Source: Candidatus Acetothermia bacterium
Lineage (GTDB): Bacteria > Bipolaricaulota > Bipolaricaulia > Bipolaricaulales > Bipolaricaulaceae
Assembly (NCBI GenBank): GCA_024653305.1
Contig: JANLFW010000004.1
Location: 1-64,000 of the forward strand
Length of the DNA: 64,000 bases
Direction of reading: 5' to 3'
The notes under the pieces were generated by a model. The model had not been told where the DNA came from. It was given only the letters and a program-made list of their open reading frames with translations, and made no database searches. Shown here piece after piece: positions 49,713 to 57,169 of the stretch (its first letter is position 1; the number at the start of each line of letters is the position of its first letter). The position numbers and the translations under genes are program-made.

Positions 49713-49951
49713 ATTTTTGCTGGCGATCGCTGGACGCCCTCCCCCCCGGCCAGCCGGGGCGGGTGGTGGCCATCGGCGGCGGCCGGGGCCTCGCCCTGCG
49801 CTTGCGCAGCTTGGGCATCCGCCCCGGGGCAGTGGTGCGCACGGTGGCCCAGGGCCCCTGGCGGGGGCCGGTGCTCTTGGAGGTGGACGGATGCCGGGTC
49901 GCCCTCGGCCGCGGCATCGCCCGCCGGATCTTCGTCCAGCCTCTGCCGTGA
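49703..49951 (+). CDS. feoA: Ferrous iron transport protein FeoA
   Basis: The 82-residue protein is one SH3-like FeoA domain with PPGQPGRVVAI, LRLRSLGIRPGAVV and a last strand ARRIFV, the common pattern. FeoA is a small cytoplasmic partner of the FeoB channel. I choose the ATG at 49703, although TTG at 49697 is in frame; neither has a Shine-Dalgarno, and the -10 ends 12 nt before the ATG. It overlaps feoB by GTGA. A Fur-like box lies over its start. Confidence 0.92.
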   Translation: MSIDFCWRSLDALPPGQPGRVVAIGGGRGLALRLRSLGIRPGAVVRTVAQGPWRGPVLLEVDGCRVALGRGIARRIFVQPLP

Positions 49952-51834
49952 ACGTCCGTCGCATCGCCCTCGTCGGCCAGCCCAACTCCGGAAAATCCAC
50001 CCTGTTCAACGCCCTCGTGGGCTGGCGCGCCGTGGCCTCCAACTTCCCCGGCACCACCGTGGAAATCCTGCGGGGAGGGTCCCACATGGCCGGCCAACCA
50101 GTGGAGGTCGTGGACCTCCCCGGCACCTACTCCCTGTCCTCCGGCGACCGGGCCGAGGAAGTGACCCGGGCCTTCCTCACCTCCGGCGAAGTGGACGCCG
50201 TAGTCCACGCGATCGACGCGTCCCTCCTCTCCCGGTCCCTTGAGCTTACCCTGGAGCTCGCCGAACTGGCGATCCCAATGGTGCTGTGCCTCAACATGAT
50301 GGACGAGGCACGGCGCAAAGGCGTCGCCGTCGACCAGGAGAAGCTGGCCCAGCTCCTTGGGGTACCGGTGGTGGCCACGGTGGCCACCCGGGGGGTAGGC
50401 CTCCCCGCCCTCCTCGCCGCCCTGCCCAACGCCCGTCCCGCCAACCCACCCCGCTATTCGGCCGACGTGGAGCAAGCGTTGACCACAGTGGAGAACGCCT
50501 TGGCCTCCGTCCATACCGGCCTTCCCCCGAGGTACATGGCGATCCAGGCCCTGGCTGGAGCCCCACTCCCAGACGTCCCCCCCGCGGCCACGGCCCAAGT
50601 CCACGCGGTGCGGGAGGCCCTGGCCCGAACCCGGGGCGAGGACCCCGCCCTCGTGCTCGCCGACGAACGCCACGCCCAAGCGGTGCGCACCTTCGAGGCC
50701 GTGGCCCAGGTGACCCACGCCCACCTGGACTGGCGGGACCAGGCCGACTCGGTCCTCATGCACCGCTACCTGGGCTACCCCATCCTGGGGTTGGTCCTGT
50801 TCGCCCTGTTCTGGATCGTGTTTCAGGTGGGGAGCACCCTGGAGAGGCTCCTCCGGGAACCCCTTTCCGGGCTGACCGAGGCGTTGGCCGGGGCGGTGGG
50901 GCCGGGGGCATGGGGGCAGGTGGCGGTGGGGGCGATGGAAGGGCTGTGGGCCGGGCTCGCCCTCGTGCTCCCCTACCTCGTGCCGTTCCTTCTCCTCCTC
51001 GCCCTCCTCGAGGACGTGGGGTACCTGCCCCGGGCCGCGTTCCTCCTGGACGGGCTCATGCACCGCATGGGCCTGCACGGCAAAAGCGTGATCCCGTTCC
51101 TCCTCGGCTACGGCTGCTCGGTACCGGCGGTCCTGGCCACCCGGATCCTCGAGGACGATCGGGACCGTCTGGTCACCGCGGCGCTCGCGGTGATGGTGCC
51201 CTGCGCCGGTCGGGCCATCGTGGTGTTTGGGCTCGTGGGCCGGTTCATGGGCCCGCTTGTGGCGTTGGGGTTGTACCTCCTAAACGCCGCGGTGATCGCC
51301 GTTTCGGGCACACTGCTCCGGCGGTTCCTACCGGGGATGGGGCCTGGGTTGATCCTGGAAATCCCCCCCTATCGGCGGCCGGGGGGCCGCACCACCTTGG
51401 GCAAGGTGTGGCTGCGGCTGCGGGATTTTGTGGCCGTGGCCTGGCCCCTCCTCGTTGGGACGAGCGCCGTGTTCGCCCTGGCCGAGGCCCTGGGATGGGC
51501 AGGGGGCCTGAACGCCGGTGTACGGTTCCTCACGTGGCCGCTGGGCCTGCCCCCGGAGGCAGGGGTGCCCCTCGTGTTCGGCCTCCTCCGTAAAGAGCTC
51601 TCCCTCGTGATGCTCACCCAAGCCTTTGGCACGGCCGACCTCTCCGCCGTCCTTGCTCCAGGGCAGATGGTGATCTTCACTGTGTTCGTTCTGTTCTACA
51701 TGCCGTGTGTGGCCACCTTGGCCGCCCTGGGGCGGGAACTGGGGCCCCGGCGCACCGGCCTTGTCTTCCTCGGCACCACCGGGGTCGCGCTCCTCGTGGG
51801 GCTTCTCCTTCGGGGCTTGGCGTCCCTGGCCTAG
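49948..51834 (+). CDS. feoB: Ferrous iron transporter FeoB
   Basis: From GTG 49948 the protein has 628 residues. The N-terminal G domain shows G1 GQPNSGKS, G3 DLPGTYSL and G4 NMMD. A GDI-like helical region and about eight membrane helices follow, with the two Gate motifs FLLGYGCSVPA and FYMPCVAT carrying the conserved Cys. FeoB imports Fe2+ in anoxic or acidic settings. Its last codon is shared tail to tail with the ZnuB-type permease gene: the tetranucleotide CTAG at 51831-51834 supplies TAG stops on both strands. Confidence 0.96.
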   Translation: MNVRRIALVGQPNSGKSTLFNALVGWRAVASNFPGTTVEILRGGSHMAGQPVEVVDLPGTYSLSSGDRAEEVTRAFLTSGEVDAVVHAIDASLLSRSLELTLELAELAIPMVLCLNMMDEARRKGVAVDQEKLAQLLGVPVVATVATRGVGLPALLAALPNARPANPPRYSADVEQALTTVENALASVHTGLPPRYMAIQALAGAPLPDVPPAATAQVHAVREALARTRGEDPALVLADERHAQAVRTFEAVAQVTHAHLDWRDQADSVLMHRYLGYPILGLVLFALFWIVFQVGSTLERLLREPLSGLTEALAGAVGPGAWGQVAVGAMEGLWAGLALVLPYLVPFLLLLALLEDVGYLPRAAFLLDGLMHRMGLHGKSVIPFLLGYGCSVPAVLATRILEDDRDRLVTAALAVMVPCAGRAIVVFGLVGRFMGPLVALGLYLLNAAVIAVSGTLLRRFLPGMGPGLILEIPPYRRPGGRTTLGKVWLRLRDFVAVAWPLLVGTSAVFALAEALGWAGGLNAGVRFLTWPLGLPPEAGVPLVFGLLRKELSLVMLTQAFGTADLSAVLAPGQMVIFTVFVLFYMPCVATLAALGRELGPRRTGLVFLGTTGVALLVGLLLRGLASLA

Positions 51835-52646
51835 TTCGGGGTGGGGTTGGGACGGCGGCGTTTGGGGGAGAAGACCGTGGCCAGGGCGAACCCGGTCGCC
51901 GCCACCAGGGCGATGGACGCCCCCGCCGGGAGGTCCAGGGCCAGCGACACCCCAAGACCCCCGAGGGCGAACAGGGCCCCAAGGATGGGAGAGAGGACGA
52001 GGAGCTTTTTCATGTCCCACACGAGCTGGCTGGCCGCCGAGGCCGGGAGCATGAGGAGGGAGTAGACCAACATTCCCCCCACGAGCTTCAGGGACACCGC
52101 CACCGCCGCGGCAATCAAAAACAGGATCAGCCACAGGTACGGGCGGGCCGGAACTCCCGCCTCCTCGGCCAGCCTCCGCTCGAGGAGCACGGAGAGGACC
52201 TCCCGGCGAAAGAGACCGATGAAGAGGGCGCTCCCCCCCAGGACCCCGGCGAGGAGGGCCACGTCGCGCCAGCCCACCCCAAGGAGGCTCCCCCAAAGGA
52301 GGGACAGGGCCGGGGAGGCCATGGCCTCGCCGGGGGCCAGGGCCAGGAACACGAACCCCAAGGCCATGGTGAGGGGGAAGGCCACCCCCAACACCACCTC
52401 CGCCGGAAGCCGGGTGTACTCTGCCGCCGGCCCGAGCAGGGCCGCCACCGCCAGGGCGAAGAGGAGGGACAGCACCACCGGGGGCACGGGAACGAGGAGG
52501 GCCAGGGCGGCCCCGGCGAACGCGGCGTGGGCCATGGCGAACCCCACCGACGAAAGCTGAAGCCTCAGGGCGCATACCCCGAGGAGCCCGGACAGCCCAC
52601 CCGCGAGGACGCTCCCCACAAGACTTGGGAGGATCAAGCCCCACAT
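51831..52646 (-). CDS. znuB: Metal ABC transporter permease (ZnuB type)
   Basis: Translation from the ATG at 52646 gives 271 residues with eight or nine hydrophobic helices. The pattern LRLQLSSVGFAMAHAAFAGAALA (about 25-47) and LVGGMLVYSLLMLPASAA near 200 is that of the ABC-3 family (ZnuB/TroC/MntB). It forms the channel for Zn2+ or Mn2+ import. It overlaps the ATPase gene by 13 nt and ends exactly at feoB. It is the last gene of the four-gene metal operon. Confidence 0.9.
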   Translation of the reverse strand: MWGLILPSLVGSVLAGGLSGLLGVCALRLQLSSVGFAMAHAAFAGAALALLVPVPPVVLSLLFALAVAALLGPAAEYTRLPAEVVLGVAFPLTMALGFVFLALAPGEAMASPALSLLWGSLLGVGWRDVALLAGVLGGSALFIGLFRREVLSVLLERRLAEEAGVPARPYLWLILFLIAAAVAVSLKLVGGMLVYSLLMLPASAASQLVWDMKKLLVLSPILGALFALGGLGVSLALDLPAGASIALVAATGFALATVFSPKRRRPNPTPN

Positions 52647-53365
52647 GGCAGGGGCCGCTCCCAAAGCTCCTCCAGGCAGAAAGGGAGGGAAGAAAGCTCG
52701 GAAAGCTTCCCCTCTCGCATGAGGAAGGCCCGATCGGCCTCGGAGAGGAGGACGTCCTCGTGCAGGACGGCGAGCACGGTCATCCCCTCCCCCCGGAGGG
52801 CGAGGATGGCCTGGGCGAGGTCGGCCCGGGCCGCGGGGTCCAATGAGGAAAACGGCTCGTCCAGAAGCAACAGAGCTGCCTCCTTCGCGAACGCCCGGGC
52901 GAGGAGGGCCTTGCGCTGCTGCCCCCCGGAGAGGTGGCCGATGGGCCAGCCTGCCTTGTCCGCGAGGCCGAATGCGGTCAAGGCCTCGCGGGCGCGCTCC
53001 TGGTCCCGGCGCGGCAGGCGCTGCCAGGGGCGGAGGCGGCCGAACCGGCCCATCATGACCACGTCCCGGGTGAGGTAAGGGGTGTCCGGGGGGAAGACCA
53101 GGTCCTGGGGGAGGTAGGCGACGCGGCGCCGCAGGGCCGGGCCGGCGGCCCTTACCTCGGCCCCGAACACGCGCACCGATCCGGCCTGATAGGGGAGGAG
53201 GCCCAGGATCACCTCGAGCAACGTGGTCTTGCCCGCCCCGTTCGGGCCCACCACCACGCCGAGTTCCCCCTGCCCCAGGGTCAAGGAGACACCGATGATG
53301 GCGGGCCGGTCCGCCCCGGCGTAGGCCGCCGCAACGTCCCTCAGCTCAAGGGCGGGCTCTCCCAC
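52634..53365 (-). CDS. znuC: Metal ABC transporter ATP-binding protein (ZnuC type)
   Basis: I start at GTG 53365, which has GGAGG 10 nt upstream, giving 243 residues. Walker A is VGPNGAGKTT, the Q-loop lies in YLPQDL, the ABC signature is LSGGQQRKALLARA, and Walker B is LLLLDEPFSSLD with the switch His in VLHED. It energises the ZnuA/ZnuB-type importer. The start codon lies inside the end of the FmdE-like gene, with a 25-nt overlap, so expression is likely coupled. Confidence 0.93.
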   Translation of the reverse strand: MGEPALELRDVAAAYAGADRPAIIGVSLTLGQGELGVVVGPNGAGKTTLLEVILGLLPYQAGSVRVFGAEVRAAGPALRRRVAYLPQDLVFPPDTPYLTRDVVMMGRFGRLRPWQRLPRRDQERAREALTAFGLADKAGWPIGHLSGGQQRKALLARAFAKEAALLLLDEPFSSLDPAARADLAQAILALRGEGMTVLAVLHEDVLLSEADRAFLMREGKLSELSSLPFCLEELWERPLPCGA

Positions 53366-53778
53366 GTGAACAGCTCCTCCACAGGGGCAGAAAGGATCCA
53401 CTCCACCTGGTCCTCGGTGGCCCCCCCATCGAGGAGGGCCCGCGCCACCTCGTCCCGCAGGGCGATGCGAACCGCGTGGTCCCCGCTCACGAACCGGGCC
53501 GCCGGACGTCCCCCTTCCCGCACCGCGAGGTTCCCCTTCCCAGCGGTGCAGCCGGTCGCGATCTGTAGGCCGTCCACAAGGCAGGAAACCGGGGGCTTAC
53601 CCCCCGTTTCGGCCTCCGCCCGGATCCCGGTGAACCCCGAAGAGCGGAGGAGCCGGAGGGCCAAAAGCCCCATCCGGATCCCCACGGCCAAGAACGGGCC
53701 CCGGTGGCCGTGAAGCCTGGCCCCGAGTTCCCAGAGCTCGCGGGGGTCGACGGTGGGATCGAGGGCAAGCCACTTCAT
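53341..53778 (-). CDS. FmdE-family protein inserted in a metal ABC operon
   Basis: The 145-residue protein shows the FmdE/FwdE signature: LHGHRGPFLAVGIRMG (about 24-39) and CLVDGLQIATGCTAGKGNL (about 85-103), whose His and Cys residues bind metal in characterised structures. FmdE was named from formylmethanofuran dehydrogenase operons, but stand-alone bacterial homologues are common and of unknown role. Here it lies between znuA and znuC, overlapping both (ATGA at its start, 25 nt at its end). A metal chaperone or sensor function is a reasonable inference. The C-terminal zinc ribbon of larger members is absent. Confidence 0.82.
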   Translation of the reverse strand: MKWLALDPTVDPRELWELGARLHGHRGPFLAVGIRMGLLALRLLRSSGFTGIRAEAETGGKPPVSCLVDGLQIATGCTAGKGNLAVREGGRPAARFVSGDHAVRIALRDEVARALLDGGATEDQVEWILSAPVEELFTWESPPLS

Positions 53779-54590
53779 GGCCGCTCCCGCACCGTTTGCA
53801 CCGCGGCGAACACGGCTTGGGCGTTGACCTCCAGCATGGATACGAGATCCCCCGCCCCGGGAATGGCCCCGGGGAAGTTGGTGAGGACCACGTGCACCGC
53901 CCCGAGAACGTAAGCGAGGCGGGCCCCAAAAGAAGTCCCGGACTGCAGGTTGTCGATCACGAGCAAAACCCCGGCCTTCCGCCCTGCGGCCGCAAGCTCA
54001 GAAAGGTCCCGCAAGGTCAACCTTTCCTCAGGGGGGTAGGTGGCCACCACCGTGAGCCCAAGCCACTGAGCGAAGTCGGCCTGCCACTGCATCACGATCG
54101 CCGGGACCTCGGCTAAACCGAGCTCCTGGGCCCGGCCGAGGATTGCGGCGGCCACCGCCGAGAGATCGGAGAGGAACCTCTCCAGCCGCTCCGCGAAGTA
54201 CTCGGCTCGCTCGGGGCGGAGCTCGGTGAGGGTTTGGGCCACGGCCCGGACCTTCTCGGCAAGGAGTTCGGGAGTGTTCCAGGCCCCCTTAAGCCCGAGG
54301 ACCTTGGCCCCGGGGTTCACGTTCCCAAGGAGCCGCTCCAGCCAAGGCTCGATGCCGTGGTAGAGGACGAGCTCCGCCCTGGCCACGGCCAGGAGGTCGC
54401 TGGGCCTGAGGTCGTAGTGGGCCGGACAGAACCCGGCGGGGATGAGGGTGGTCACCGTGACCTCCTCACCGCCCACGGCCTGGACCAGGTCCCCGAAAAC
54501 CACGGACGTGGCCACCACGGCAAGGGGTTGGCCGAAGAGGGGAACGGCGAGGGCTAAGACCGAGAGAATCGCAAGGCGCATAGGTCGCAT
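53775..54590 (-). CDS. znuA: Metal ABC transporter substrate-binding protein (ZnuA type)
   Basis: From ATG 54590, preceded by AAGGAGG at 54601-54595, the protein has 271 residues with a signal peptide (about 1-21) and no lipobox. Cluster A-1 marks are VVATSVVFGDLVQAVGG, a metal-ligand His in CPAHYDLRPSD, a second in LYHGIEPWLE, and VIDNLQSG near 215. The second-lobe ligand His is not obvious, and the charged His-rich loop of E. coli ZnuA is missing. So zinc is not certain; Mn or another metal is possible. It is the first gene of the znuA-fmdE-znuC-znuB operon. Confidence 0.88.
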   Translation of the reverse strand: MRPMRLAILSVLALAVPLFGQPLAVVATSVVFGDLVQAVGGEEVTVTTLIPAGFCPAHYDLRPSDLLAVARAELVLYHGIEPWLERLLGNVNPGAKVLGLKGAWNTPELLAEKVRAVAQTLTELRPERAEYFAERLERFLSDLSAVAAAILGRAQELGLAEVPAIVMQWQADFAQWLGLTVVATYPPEERLTLRDLSELAAAGRKAGVLLVIDNLQSGTSFGARLAYVLGAVHVVLTNFPGAIPGAGDLVSMLEVNAQAVFAAVQTVRERP

Positions 54591-54604
54591 GGTTCCTCCT
54601 TGTA

Positions 54605-54625
54605 GCACGAATTTGAATTTCGTGC
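54605..54625 (-). promoter_or_regulatory. Operator-like palindrome before znuA
   Basis: A 21-bp inverted repeat with 10-nt arms (54605-54614 and 54616-54625, GCACGAA at the outer ends) pairs at nine of ten positions. It lies 3 nt upstream of the znuA Shine-Dalgarno and is markedly AT-rich in its centre compared with flanking DNA. The site fits a dimeric metal regulator such as a Zur/MntR-type protein. A TTGGTG hexamer lies just upstream, but I see no clear -10. Confidence 0.6.
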
Positions 54626-54654
54626 CACCAATGGTACTATGGACGGCGCGGGGG

Positions 54655-55311
54655 TCAAGGGCGCGGGCCAAAGAGTGCCGTCCCCAGGCGGACCATGGTC
54701 GCCCCCTCTTCGACGGCGATCTCCCAGTCCTGGGACATCCCCATGGACAGGACCTCCATCCGCACCCCAGGGATCCCCTCGGCCCGGAGGGCCTCGAACA
54801 GCCGGCGCATGGCCCGGAAGTGGGGACGGGAGTCCTCGGGCCGCTCGGGGGCAGGGGGGACGGCCATGAGCCCGCACACCCGCAGGTGGGGGAGACGGAC
54901 CAGGGCCTGCACGAACTCGGGCACCGCCTCGGGCAGGACCCCTGCCTTCTGGGGCTCGCAGCCCACGTTCACCTGCACGAGCACGGGAAGGGTGGCTCCC
55001 CGCGGGGCGAGAACCCCCTCCAGCTTCTCCGCAAGAGGAAGGGAGTCCACGGTCTGGATCCAGTCGAAGGTGTCCAGGGCCCGGCGGGCCTTGTTGCGCT
55101 GAAGGGGGCCGATCATGTGCCACGTGGCCGGCTCGGGGATGGCCCGGCGCTTTCCTTCCGCCGCCTGGACGTAGTTCTCCCCGATGTGGGCGATCCCAGC
55201 CCGGATCGCCTCCCGCACCTCCGCAGCGCTCCGCCCCTTCGCGGCCGCCACCACCGTCACCCCAGGGGGGACCCGCCGCAGGATCTCCTCACACCTCCGC
55301 GCTACGTCCAT
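54655..55311 (-). CDS. yggS: YggS-family PLP homeostasis protein
   Basis: Translation from the ATG at 55311 gives 218 residues in the alanine-racemase-like PLP barrel of YggS/PROSC. The PLP lysine lies in VVAAAKGRS, and IGENYVQ, WHMIGPLQRNKAR, LVQVNVGCEPQKAG and LSMGMSQDWEIAVEEGATMVRLGTALFG follow in order. These proteins keep free PLP levels balanced and have no known catalytic turnover. A -10-like TACAAT lies at 55333-55328. It is a single gene between the barrel-protein unit and the metal operon. Confidence 0.94.
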   Translation of the reverse strand: MDVARRCEEILRRVPPGVTVVAAAKGRSAAEVREAIRAGIAHIGENYVQAAEGKRRAIPEPATWHMIGPLQRNKARRALDTFDWIQTVDSLPLAEKLEGVLAPRGATLPVLVQVNVGCEPQKAGVLPEAVPEFVQALVRLPHLRVCGLMAVPPAPERPEDSRPHFRAMRRLFEALRAEGIPGVRMEVLSMGMSQDWEIAVEEGATMVRLGTALFGPRP

Positions 55312-55390
55312 CGGGCGATCGCCGGCGATTGTAGCCCCCCCTGTTCCCCTCCGCCCTCCGGGTGCTCCTCCCTTCGTCGGGGTCAGGGTG

Positions 55391-55428
55391 AGGGGAAAAG
55401 AAAAGGGGCCGGGACTCGTCCCGGCCCC
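55391..55428 (-). terminator. Intrinsic terminator of the barrel-protein unit
   Basis: A perfect 10-bp G/C stem (55405-55414 with 55419-55428) with a 4-nt loop is followed on the minus strand by a T-rich run (55404-55391). It lies 14 nt after the stop of the 104-residue gene and would end that transcript. The remaining sequence to 55312 shows no gene. Confidence 0.85.
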
Positions 55429-55442
55429 CTGTTCCCAAAAGA

Positions 55443-55757
55443 TCAGTACACGACCGGACCACCCGGGCCGGTGAACAGGCCGAAGATGGGATCGGGTGTG
55501 TTCTCCCACCAGTCGGGCCACCCCCAAGACGGGCAGAAGCCGCCCGCGGGCACCGTGTACGGCCCGTACACCTCGGTGACCCCGTTCTGGACCACGGTGA
55601 CCGTCGCGTGGGCTCCGACCACGGGCGAGCCGGCCCCGGCGTCCACCACGTACCCTTCGATCACCCCGGTGGGCACGGCGGGGATGAAGAGACGCCCGGA
55701 GAGGGTCAGGATCCCGAGGATCACCCCGCCCAAGATCGCCGTGTTCCAACGCGTCAT
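55443..55757 (-). CDS. Small exported protein with carboxypeptidase-regulatory-like fold
   Basis: The 104-residue protein has one hydrophobic N-terminal segment (about 7-27), a signal or anchor. After it comes GVIEGYVVDAGAGSPVVGAHATVTV, the pattern of a carboxypeptidase regulatory-like beta-sandwich. The end is rich in Gly, Pro and Trp (SWGWPDWWE). It starts 12 nt after the broken barrel gene and is followed by a terminator, so the two are co-transcribed. Function unknown; an accessory role at the cell surface is a guess. Confidence 0.6.
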   Translation of the reverse strand: MTRWNTAILGGVILGILTLSGRLFIPAVPTGVIEGYVVDAGAGSPVVGAHATVTVVQNGVTEVYGPYTVPAGGFCPSWGWPDWWENTPDPIFGLFTGPGGPVVY

Positions 55758-55769
55758 TGGCCCACCTCC

Positions 55770-56926
55770 CTAGAACGTGAGCACCCAGCCCACGCTGAGG
55801 CCCATGTCCCCACCCACCTCAGCGGTGAATGAAGTGGTCACCGTGAGGTTCTGCAGGACGGGGACCGCCGCCTCGGCCACAAACCGGGACAGCCCGAACA
55901 GGGTGCCCGCGGGCTTGAAGTACAGGCCAACATCCAGGGAGTACCGACCACCGCAGCAGCCCGGACCACAGAACCCAAGCTTCAGGTACTCGAACTCGCC
56001 GTCCTCACGCACGTCCTCATCCAAGATCTCCTCGACCTTGGCCACGTTGAATGCGGTCAGGAACTCGGCGTAGCCGCACCCCCCAAGCTCACAGCGGGCC
56101 TTGAACCCGTAGATCTCCAGGCCCCGCCAGGTGTGGTCCGTGAACACCGCGTCCCCGTACACCTGGAAGCACGCCTCCCCAACGCCCTCCCACTTGGGCT
56201 CAACCGCCACCGTCTTGCCGATGGTGGTGAACTTGGCGGAGGCGTCGAAGCTGATCCCGCAGCAGATGGGAAAGCCACGCGCCACCACCTCGAGGTAGTC
56301 GAACCCTTCCTCCTTGGTGAACGCAAACCCCAGGTCGAGGGTCACCCCGCACCAGAACGGAACTTCCTCCGCCGTGAGCTCGGCGTAGGTGAACTGGAAC
56401 CCACCCGGGAACGGGTCCACGGGGAAGGTCTTCTCGTAGGCGCCCAGACAGGAGATCACGCAGTCCTGGAGGCGGGCCCCGATCCCCACCACGGCCCCCA
56501 CCGTAAACCCGCCGAGGTCGCGTTCCGCCGCGACCACCATCCCACCCGCCGGCCCCCCGAAGTACCCGGGGATGGTAGGGCCCACCATCGCCGAATAGAA
56601 ACTGAAGTCCGTGCCGGCGATGGGGAGGGTTACCTGGCCCAAGGAGTACAGGAAGGCCGGGGCCCAAAGAGGAGGGTCCACTCCACCGTAGCCGAGGCCA
56701 GCATGCCCGCCACATCCAGGCTCTGCCACACCCAGCCGTCGGACCCGAACCACTCCCCCTTCCCCCCACCCGCCAGCCCGCCACCGTCCCGCTCAGCTCA
56801 AGTGCGGTGGAGGCCAGGCCCAAGCTGGGAAGGAGATCCACTGTGCCCGACCAGGTCCCGCTCACCCCTTGGCCCACCACGGCACCGGAAAACGCCGATA
56901 TCAAAAGGAATTGTCCCTTTGCGCAT
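55770..56926 (-). pseudogene. Secreted Cys-containing putative outer-membrane barrel gene with three frameshifts
   Basis: The ATG at 56926 has a strong Shine-Dalgarno (GGGGAGG). Coding then jumps frames. One extra base in the run at 56915-56917 gives a signal peptide reading GQFLLISAFSGAVVGQG, then GTWSGTVDLLPSLGL. One base is missing near 56754-56767, after which the frame reads EWFGSDGWVWQSLDVAG. One more is missing near 56655-56664, entering the final frame from AFLYSLGQVTLP to GWVLTF. The product would be about 385 residues, beta-rich, with Cys pairs (CCG, CGPGCCGG) and a terminal Phe, resembling the protein at 14547. The shifts lie in C/G runs. A 243-nt gap to 57170 holds only the promoter of the next gene. 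Confidence 0.7.
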
Positions 56927-57131
56927 TGTGCCTCCCCTTCCTCGCAGGGGGATGAAGGAACTCGGTCCCTGTCCCAAGACCATCTCCTTTCCTTGGAACT
57001 TGGTCGGAGTATGGGAAGCCCGGAGCCCACCCGTCAACTCGATCATCTCTCAGGAAGTAATCGCGGCCATTCTGACCATGAGAGCACGGAAAAACTGCAA
57101 CCCCATCGGGTCCGGGACCAATGTCCCCCCA

Positions 57132-57160
57132 TTGGCGCGTCGGGTTGGGTTGCTTACCAT
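57132..57160 (+). promoter_or_regulatory. Leaderless-type promoter of the radical SAM gene
   Basis: TTGGCG (57132-57137), a 17-nt spacer and TACCAT (57155-57160) end 9 nt before the ATG at 57170. No Shine-Dalgarno is present. Confidence 0.5.
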
Positions 57161-57169
57161 AGACCTGCA

